From Mycobacterium sp. (lineage in GTDB: Bacteria > Actinomycetota > Actinomycetes > Mycobacteriales > Mycobacteriaceae), in contig NZ_SCRH01000056.1 of the NCBI RefSeq assembly GCF_004298145.1, positions 1 to 64,000 of the forward strand: a stretch of 64,000 bases of DNA, given 5' to 3'. Positions 58,452 through 64,000 of this stretch are shown piece after piece. Under the pieces are notes generated by a model. It searched no databases, was not told the origin of the DNA, and worked only from the letters and a program-made list of their open reading frames with translations. Each line of letters opens with the position of its first letter. Position 1 is the first letter of the stretch. The position numbers and the translations under genes are program-made.

Positions 58452-59915
58452 ATGACTTCCCCTTTCGGCCCCATCTGGATGGCGTTGCCACCGGAGGTGC
58501 ATTCGGCGTTGCTGGGCGCCGGTCCGGGACCGGGGCCGCTGTTGGCGGCCGCCGGTGCGTGGACCTCGCTCAGTACCCAATACGCCACGGCGGCCGGCGA
58601 ACTCAGTGCGCTGTTGGGGCAGGCGCAGGCGGGGGCCTGGGAAGGGCCGAGCGCCGAGCAGTATGTCGCGGCCCACGTGCCGTATCTGGCATGGCTGCAG
58701 CAGGCCAGTGCCGACAGCGCGGGTGCCGCGGTGCAGCAAGAGGTCGCGGCGACGGCATACACGGCTGCGTTGGCCACCATGCCGACGCTGGGGGAGCTCG
58801 CCACCAACCACGCCGTGCACGGGGTGCTGGTGGGGACGAATTTCTTTGGCATCAACACCATTCCGATTGCGGTCAACGAAGCCGACTACGCGCGGATGTG
58901 GGTCCAGGCGGCCACGACCATGGGCACCTATCAGGCGGTCTCCGGCTCGGCGCTGGCCGCCGCGCCACGCACGATGGCCGCACCGTCCATCCTGAATCCC
59001 GGGGGCGAAACCAACAACCTCGCGGCCAATACCGCGCAGGACACCTCCAGTCCCGGGGACTCGTGGCAGAACTTCATCCAGCAGTTGTCCAAGTTCCTGC
59101 AGGAGTTCTTCTCGAATCTGCCGGCGTTCCTGGCGGCCAACGGACCGCTGCTGTTCTTCGTCGCCTACCAGGTGTTCTTCAACGCCGTGGGCTGGCCGAC
59201 CTGGGGTGCGCTCCTGACCGCACCGTTCCTGCTGCCGATACTGCTGGGCGTCGGCCTCAGTTACTTGCTGACCACGCCCGCCGAGGTCGCGCCGGACGCG
59301 GTCCCTGCCGCCGTGGCCCCCGTCCTGACATCGAACAAACCGTCCATGTTGCCGGCGGTCGCTCTGGCTCCCACGGTGGCGACGCCCGCCGGGGCCCCGG
59401 CCACGACGGTCGCGGCCGGTACCGCCGCGCCCGCCGCCCCGGCACCGGCAGCGGCGGCGGGAAACTTCGCCTACCTGGTCGCCGTCGGCGGTGGCCCGGA
59501 CACCGGCGTCGGTCCCACCCTGGGCGGTCGCGGCGGCGCCAAGGCGCCCGCGGCGACGATCCCCGCGGCGGGTGCGGCGGCGGCGGCCAGCGCCGAGGCG
59601 CGAGCGCGCCGCCGCCGGCGGGCCGCGTTGCACGATTATGGCGACGAGTTCCTGGACATGGACTCCGATTTCGGTGTGTCCCCGGATTACGGCGACGAGG
59701 AGGAGCTGGCCGCGGCGGTCGCGTCCGCCCAGGGAGCCGGGCCGCTCGGCTTCGCCGGAACCAAGCAGAGACAGAAGGCGTTTCAGGCGGCGGGATTGAC
59801 CAAGCTGGCCGACGACGACTTCGGCGGCGGCCCGCGGACACCGATGGTGCCCGGCACGTGGGAGCAGGACGCCGCCAACGGGACAGGCCCAACCGATCCG
59901 GGGAAGGGGGGATAA
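58452..59915 (+). CDS. PPE4: PPE family protein PPE4, PPW subclass
   Basis: The 487-residue protein has a PPE domain to about 175 (LPPEVHSALLG, AWEGPSAEQYVAAHVPYLAW, GTNFFGINTIPIAVNEAD). A hydrophobic stretch near 235-275 and an Ala/Pro-rich linker follow. An Arg cluster (ARARRRRRA, near 381) leads into DEFLDMDSDF, and the PPW end is GFAGT...PMVPGTW. It forms a heterodimer with PE5. A 63-base gap with an AAAGGA ribosome site leads to esxG. Confidence 0.95.
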   Translation: MTSPFGPIWMALPPEVHSALLGAGPGPGPLLAAAGAWTSLSTQYATAAGELSALLGQAQAGAWEGPSAEQYVAAHVPYLAWLQQASADSAGAAVQQEVAATAYTAALATMPTLGELATNHAVHGVLVGTNFFGINTIPIAVNEADYARMWVQAATTMGTYQAVSGSALAAAPRTMAAPSILNPGGETNNLAANTAQDTSSPGDSWQNFIQQLSKFLQEFFSNLPAFLAANGPLLFFVAYQVFFNAVGWPTWGALLTAPFLLPILLGVGLSYLLTTPAEVAPDAVPAAVAPVLTSNKPSMLPAVALAPTVATPAGAPATTVAAGTAAPAAPAPAAAAGNFAYLVAVGGGPDTGVGPTLGGRGGAKAPAATIPAAGAAAAASAEARARRRRRAALHDYGDEFLDMDSDFGVSPDYGDEEELAAAVASAQGAGPLGFAGTKQRQKAFQAAGLTKLADDDFGGGPRTPMVPGTWEQDAANGTGPTDPGKGG

Positions 59916-59978
59916 GGCAGTAAGCCACATCCAGGTGAATTACCGAAACCCCAACGGACGCAAAAGAAAGGAATCACC

Positions 59979-60272
59979 ATGAGTATGTTGGACGCTCATA
60001 TCCCGCAGTTGGTAGCTTCGCAATCGGCGTTCAGCGCCAAGGCGGCGTTGCTGCGCAGCACCATCAGCCAGGCCGAGCAGGAAGCGATGTCGGCACAGGC
60101 ATTCCACCAGGGCGAGTCCTCGGCGGCGTTCCAGGCCGCGCACGCTCGGTTCGTGGAGGTCGCCGCGCGGGTCAACACGCTGCTGGACATCGCCCAGGCC
60201 AACCTCGGCGACGCCGCCGGTACCTATGTGGCCGCGGATTCCGCCGCCGCGTCCGGCTACACCGCGTTCTGA
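59979..60272 (+). CDS. esxG: ESX-3 secreted protein EsxG
   Basis: This 97-residue WXG100-superfamily helical hairpin is exported as a 1:1 dimer with EsxH. The Trp of the WXG turn is replaced (AFHQGESSAAF), as known for EsxG. The C-terminal export signal YxxxD is TYVAAD. Length equals Rv0287. In M. tuberculosis the dimer disturbs host ESCRT function and supports iron and zinc acquisition. Confidence 0.97.
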   Translation: MSMLDAHIPQLVASQSAFSAKAALLRSTISQAEQEAMSAQAFHQGESSAAFQAAHARFVEVAARVNTLLDIAQANLGDAAGTYVAADSAAASGYTAF

Positions 60273-60315
60273 CACAGCCGCTTCAAGACGCCACCAACCC
60301 GCGAAAGGACTTTTG

Positions 60316-60606
60316 ATGTCGCAGATCATGTATAACTACCCGGCGATGTTGAGCCACGCCGCCGACATGTCGGGGTATGCCGGCACGATGCAGGGGCTCG
60401 GTGCCGATGTCTCCGCCGAGCAGGCCACGTTGTCCAACGCCTGGCAGGGTGACACCGGTATGACCTACCAGGTGTGGCAGGCCCAGTGGAACCAGGCCAT
60501 GGAAAGCCTGGTGCGCGCGTATCAGTCGATGGCCAGCACCCACGAGGCCAACACCATGTCGATGCTGGCCCGCGACCAGGCCGAAGCCGCCAAGTGGGGC
60601 GGTTAG
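60316..60606 (+). CDS. esxH: ESX-3 secreted protein EsxH (TB10.4)
   Basis: This 96-residue WXG100 protein has the WQG turn at residues 43-45 (SNAWQGDTGM). It has the conserved MYNYPAMLSHAADM start and the surface histidines (HAADM, THEAN) thought to bind zinc in the EsxG-EsxH pair. The ATG at 60316 has an AAAGGA ribosome site. It follows esxG by 43 bases. Confidence 0.97.
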   Translation: MSQIMYNYPAMLSHAADMSGYAGTMQGLGADVSAEQATLSNAWQGDTGMTYQVWQAQWNQAMESLVRAYQSMASTHEANTMSMLARDQAEAAKWGG

Positions 60607-60626
60607 TTCGTGGCTGAACGAGCCTG

Positions 60627-61529
60627 ATGGAAACAGCTCCCAACGCCGTCGAGCTGACGGTCGAGCACGCCTGGTTCATCGCGGAAACGATTGGGGCGGG
60701 AAGCTTCCCGTGGGTATTGGCAATCACCTGCCCCTATCGCGATGCCGCGGAACGCAACGCGTTCCTCGACCGTCAGAAGGCGGAGCTGACCCAGCTGGGC
60801 CTGGTATCGGCGGGCGGACTCATCAGCCCCGCGGTGGCCGAGTGGATCAAGGTCGTGTGTTTTCCCGAGCGGTGGCTCGACCTGCGTTACGTCGGCCCCA
60901 CCAACGACACCGGTGAGGCCGGCGGAACCGGCGGGCTACTGCGCGGCATCGTCGCGCAGCGCGCCGGTGTCGCCGGCCGGGGGTCGATGACGGTGGTCGC
61001 GTTGCGCAGCGCACAGCTGATCACGTTCACCGCCATGGACATCGATGATCCGCGTGCCCTGGTTCCGGTCATCACCGTCGGGCTCGCGCAGCGGCAACCG
61101 GCTCGGTTCGACGAGTTCAGCATGCCCACCCGGGTGGGTGCCCGAGCCGACGAGCGCTTGCGTTCCGGCGCTCCGCTGGCCGAAGTCCTTGACTATCTTG
61201 GTATTCCGCAATCGGCGCGTCCGGTGGTGGAGTCGGTGTTCAACGGACCGCGAAGCTACGTCGAGATCGTCGCCGGCTGCCACCGCGACGGCCGGCACTC
61301 CACTACCGAGGTGGGGATGAGCATTGTCGACACACGCGAGGGGCGGGTCCTGGTCAGCCCGTCCCGCGCGTTCGACGGCGAGTGGGTTTCGAACTTCAGT
61401 CCGGGAACCCCGTTCGCGATCGCCGTCGCGACCGAACAACTGACCGCCCAACTGCCCGACACCGGATGGTTCTCCGAACACCGGTTGGCCCGAGACTTTT
61501 CCGCTTCAACACTGTCTGTCCAACACTGA
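60627..61529 (+). CDS. espG3: ESX-3 substrate chaperone EspG3
   Basis: EspG3 is a cytosolic chaperone that binds the tip of PE-PPE dimers and keeps them soluble until export. The 300-residue protein starts at the ATG 60627, 20 bases after the esxH stop. Family blocks include VEHAWFIAETIGAGSFPWVL, RYVGPTNDTGE and PTRVGARADERL. Length is close to Rv0289. Confidence 0.95.
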   Translation: METAPNAVELTVEHAWFIAETIGAGSFPWVLAITCPYRDAAERNAFLDRQKAELTQLGLVSAGGLISPAVAEWIKVVCFPERWLDLRYVGPTNDTGEAGGTGGLLRGIVAQRAGVAGRGSMTVVALRSAQLITFTAMDIDDPRALVPVITVGLAQRQPARFDEFSMPTRVGARADERLRSGAPLAEVLDYLGIPQSARPVVESVFNGPRSYVEIVAGCHRDGRHSTTEVGMSIVDTREGRVLVSPSRAFDGEWVSNFSPGTPFAIAVATEQLTAQLPDTGWFSEHRLARDFSASTLSVQH

Positions 61530-61589
61530 AAGAAATAGAGAAGAGAGCACGATGTTCCAGGAACGGCCGCAACATTCTTCGAGGGTCCG

Positions 61590-63032
61590 GTGACGTCCGG
61601 AACCGTCATGCCGATCGTCCGCGTGGCAATCCTCGCGGACAGCAGGTTGACGGAAATGGCCTTGCCCGCCGAGCTGCCGCTGCGTGAAATCCTGCCTGCG
61701 GTGCAGCGTTTGGTGGTTCCGGCCGCCACCAACGGCGACTCGGACGACACCGACGGCTCGCGCGGTACCGCCGAGATCGGTGCGGCGACCCAACTGAGCC
61801 TGGCCCCCATCGGGGGCGCGCCGTTCAGTCTGGACGCGAGCCTGGACACGGTCGGAGTCGTCGACGGCGATCTGCTGGCGCTGCAACCGGTGCCGGTCGG
61901 TCCGGCCGCACCCGGCATCGTCGAGGACGTCGCCGACGCCGCCATGATCTTCTCGACCTCTCGGCTCAAGCCCTGGGGCGCAACGCATATCCAGCGCGGC
62001 GCGCTGGCCGCGGTGATCGCGGTGGCCTTCCTGGCGACCGGCCTGTCGGTCACGTACCGCGTCGCCACGGGCGCGCTGGCCGGGCTCGTCGCGGTCAGCG
62101 CGGTGGCGGCCCTGACCGCGATCGTCGGCCTGCTGGTCACGGCACGCTCGGCGCGTACCGGCATGGCGCTCTCGGTCGCCGCGCTGGTACCCATCGGCGC
62201 CGCGCTGGTGCTGGCGGTGCCGGGCAGGTTCGGCTCGGCACAGGTGATGCTGGCCGCGGCCGGTGTCACCGCGTGGTCGCTGATCGCCTTGATGGTGCCC
62301 AGCGCCGAACGCGAGCGGATCGCCGGATTCTTCACCGCGACGGCGGTGCTGGGGGCGGCGGTGCTGCTGGCCGCCGGCGCCGAATTACTGTGGCACGTCA
62401 AGCTGGTCGCGATCGGCTGCGGGCTGATCGTGGCGGCGCTGCTGGTCACCATCGAGGCGGCGCAGCTGTCCGCGCTGTGGGCGCGCTTCCCGCTGCCCGT
62501 CATTCCGGCGCCCGGGGACCCCACGCCGTCGGCGCCGTCGTTGCAGGTGCTCGAGGACCTGCCGCGCCGGGTGCGCGTCAGCGACGCCCACCAGAGCGGA
62601 TTCATCGCCGCCGCGGTGCTGCTCAGTGTCCTGGGCTCGGTGGCGATCGCGCTGCGCCCGGAAACGCTGAGTGGAGCGGGTTGGTACGTGGTGGGGGCGA
62701 CCGCCGCGACGGCGGTGCTGCGCGCCCGGGTGTGGGATTCGGCCGCCTGCAAGGCGTGGCTGCTCGCCCAGCCGCATCTGACTGCCGGCGTCCTGCTGGT
62801 GCTCTACACCGCGACCGGACGCTACAGCGCCGCCCTCGGCGCGGCGCTGGTGCTGCTGGCGTTCGTGTCGGTGTGGGTCGTGGTGGCGCTGAACCCGGGT
62901 ATCGCTGCGCCGGAGAGCTATTCGCTTCCGGTTCGCCGGCTGGTGGGCTTCGCCGCAGCCGGGCTCGACGCCTCGTTGATCCCCGTCATGGCGTTTGTGG
63001 TGGGGTTGTTCAGCTCGGTGCTCAATCGATGA
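61590..63032 (+). CDS. eccD3: ESX-3 membrane component EccD3
   Basis: EccD3 forms most of the inner-membrane pore. The 480-residue protein begins with a ubiquitin-like cytosolic domain (about 5-105; MPIVRVAILADSRLTEMALP) followed by about 11 membrane segments from residue 130 to the end. The start is the GTG at 61590; the ATG at 61608 is an alternative. A 60-base gap separates it from espG3. It overlaps mycP3 by an ATGA junction. Confidence 0.95.
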   Translation: MTSGTVMPIVRVAILADSRLTEMALPAELPLREILPAVQRLVVPAATNGDSDDTDGSRGTAEIGAATQLSLAPIGGAPFSLDASLDTVGVVDGDLLALQPVPVGPAAPGIVEDVADAAMIFSTSRLKPWGATHIQRGALAAVIAVAFLATGLSVTYRVATGALAGLVAVSAVAALTAIVGLLVTARSARTGMALSVAALVPIGAALVLAVPGRFGSAQVMLAAAGVTAWSLIALMVPSAERERIAGFFTATAVLGAAVLLAAGAELLWHVKLVAIGCGLIVAALLVTIEAAQLSALWARFPLPVIPAPGDPTPSAPSLQVLEDLPRRVRVSDAHQSGFIAAAVLLSVLGSVAIALRPETLSGAGWYVVGATAATAVLRARVWDSAACKAWLLAQPHLTAGVLLVLYTATGRYSAALGAALVLLAFVSVWVVVALNPGIAAPESYSLPVRRLVGFAAAGLDASLIPVMAFVVGLFSSVLNR

Positions 63033-64000
63033 TTCGGCCGCGGCGATGTCCAGCAGCCTGCTTCGCGGCGGCGTTGGCCCTGTTACCCGCCACCGCCACG
63101 TGGACGAGTCCGCCGGCCCTCGCAATCAGCCCGCCGGCGGTCGATCCCGGCGCCACCCCGCCCAACGGGGCGCCGGGGCCGGTGCAGCCGATGGAGCAGC
63201 GCGGACCCTGCGCCACCTCCGGGGTCATTCCCGGCAGCGATCCGGGCGCCGTCACGCACAGCCAGGCGGCGCTGAATCTGCCTGCGGCATGGCAGTTTTC
63301 GCGCGGTGACGGTCAACTGGTCGCGGTGCTCGACACCGGGGTGCACCCGGGCGCGCGGCTGCCTAATGTCGAACCGGGCGGCGATTTCGTCGAGGCCACC
63401 GACGGCCTGACCGACTGCGACGGACACGGCACGCTCGTCGCCGGGATCATCGCCGGCCAGCCGTCGGGTGACGACGGGTTCTCGGGCGTGGCCCCCGCCG
63501 CGCGGGTGGTGTCGATCAGGACGACGTCGGCCAAGTTCTCGCCACGCACGCCGGGTGGTGATCCGCTGCTGGCCCGGGTGTCATCCGAGGTCACGACGCT
63601 GGCCCGGGCCATCGTGCACGCGGCCGACCTCGGCGCCCGGGTGATCGACGTCGGCTCGGCCACCTGCCTGCCCGTGGACCGCCCCGTCGACCAGGCCGCC
63701 CTCGGGGCCGCCGTGCGCTACGCGGCGGTGGACAAGGACGCGGTGATCGTGGCCGCCGCGGGCAACAGCGGGCCGACCGGCTCGTTCGCCGGTGGAACGT
63801 CTTGTGAATCCAACCCGCTCACCGACCTGGGCCGCCCGAACGATCCGCGAAACTGGGCCGGCGTCACCTCGATGTCCATCCCGTCGTTCTGGCAGCCGTA
63901 CGTGCTGTCGGTGGCCTCACTGACCCCGGATGGCCAGGCGTCGAAGTTCACCGTGGCGGGCCCGTGGGTGGGTGTCGCGGCGCCCGGCGAACGCATCGTC
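63029..64000 (+). CDS. mycP3: ESX-3 mycosin protease MycP3, cut by window end
   Basis: MycP3 is a membrane-anchored subtilisin-like serine protease that stabilises the type VII complex. The first 324 codons are in the window and stay open to the last base. A signal peptide (ACFAAALALLPATATW) is followed by the N-terminal extension and the catalytic domain. The Asp is D102 (AVLDTGVHPG), the His is H133 (DGHGTLVAG) and the oxyanion region is AAAGNSGP. The catalytic Ser and the C-terminal membrane anchor lie beyond 64000. The ATG at 63029 overlaps the eccD3 stop. Confidence 0.95.
   Translation, partial: MIRPRRCPAACFAAALALLPATATWTSPPALAISPPAVDPGATPPNGAPGPVQPMEQRGPCATSGVIPGSDPGAVTHSQAALNLPAAWQFSRGDGQLVAVLDTGVHPGARLPNVEPGGDFVEATDGLTDCDGHGTLVAGIIAGQPSGDDGFSGVAPAARVVSIRTTSAKFSPRTPGGDPLLARVSSEVTTLARAIVHAADLGARVIDVGSATCLPVDRPVDQAALGAAVRYAAVDKDAVIVAAAGNSGPTGSFAGGTSCESNPLTDLGRPNDPRNWAGVTSMSIPSFWQPYVLSVASLTPDGQASKFTVAGPWVGVAAPGERIV

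Overview
The window is GC-rich chromosomal DNA of a slow-growing Mycobacterium, most likely of the M. avium complex or a near relative. Gene order follows, from memory, M. tuberculosis Rv0236A through Rv0291, and the ESX-3 type VII secretion operon closes the window. No tRNA, rRNA, CRISPR array, insertion sequence or phage gene was seen. Assignments rest on protein motifs and remembered family sequences; no search was run.

Layout. 1-2.6 kb: a 54-bp tandem repeat, two DUF2613-type small membrane proteins, the lipoprotein glycosidase LpqI and a TetR regulator. 2.6-8.6 kb: fatty-acid genes htdX-fabG4, fadA2 and fadE5; a shared TTAC-N6-GTAA-like palindrome links them to the TetR gene. 8.7-10.6 kb: a 2-oxoglutarate oxygenase, a flavin reductase and a 54-residue protein. 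10.7-14.7 kb: the Sdh1 succinate dehydrogenase operon. 14.8-16.1 kb: a PEP mutase-like protein and the heat-shock protein Hsp20/Acr2 with a stress promoter. 16.3-27.9 kb: nitrogen metabolism (nirBD, sirohydrochlorin chelatase, a HemD-winged-helix fusion, NarK3- and NarU-type transporters), with PxpB/PxpC and the FecB2 lipoprotein between. 27.9-37.8 kb: a LigD-like primase-polymerase, fadD2, a small accessory island, fadE6, a hydrolase, TetR, a VOC protein and a membrane protein. 38.2-44.2 kb: a tandemly duplicated two-gene cassette, PapA-like acyltransferase plus WS/DGAT-like acyltransferase. 44.2-45.9 kb: a TetR gene divergent from a DUF2236 protein. 45.9-50.5 kb: two orphan PPW-class PPE genes around a SAM methyltransferase. 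50.7-64 kb: eccA3-eccB3-eccC3-PE5-PPE4-esxG-esxH-espG3-eccD3-mycP3, mycP3 being cut by the window end.

How the parts work together. ESX-3 is a metal-starvation secretion system. Its promoter region carries two IdeR-box-like sites and a Zur-box-like palindrome, and a second Zur-like site precedes the first PPE gene, so iron and zinc control are visible in the DNA. The nitrogen block couples nitrate/nitrite transport, nitrite reduction and siroheme supply. The fatty-acid genes appear to form a small local regulon.

Parts absent from the M. tuberculosis order as I remember it: the second DUF2613 gene, the oxygenase, the PEP mutase, the ribbon-helix-helix/secreted-protein island at 31.0-32.4 kb, the membrane protein at 37.3 kb, the duplicated acyltransferase cassette and the second PPE gene. 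Genes of that order not found here: vapBC24, Rv0246, cobU-cobQ1-PPE2, aac(2')-Ic, oplA and PE_PGRS3/4.
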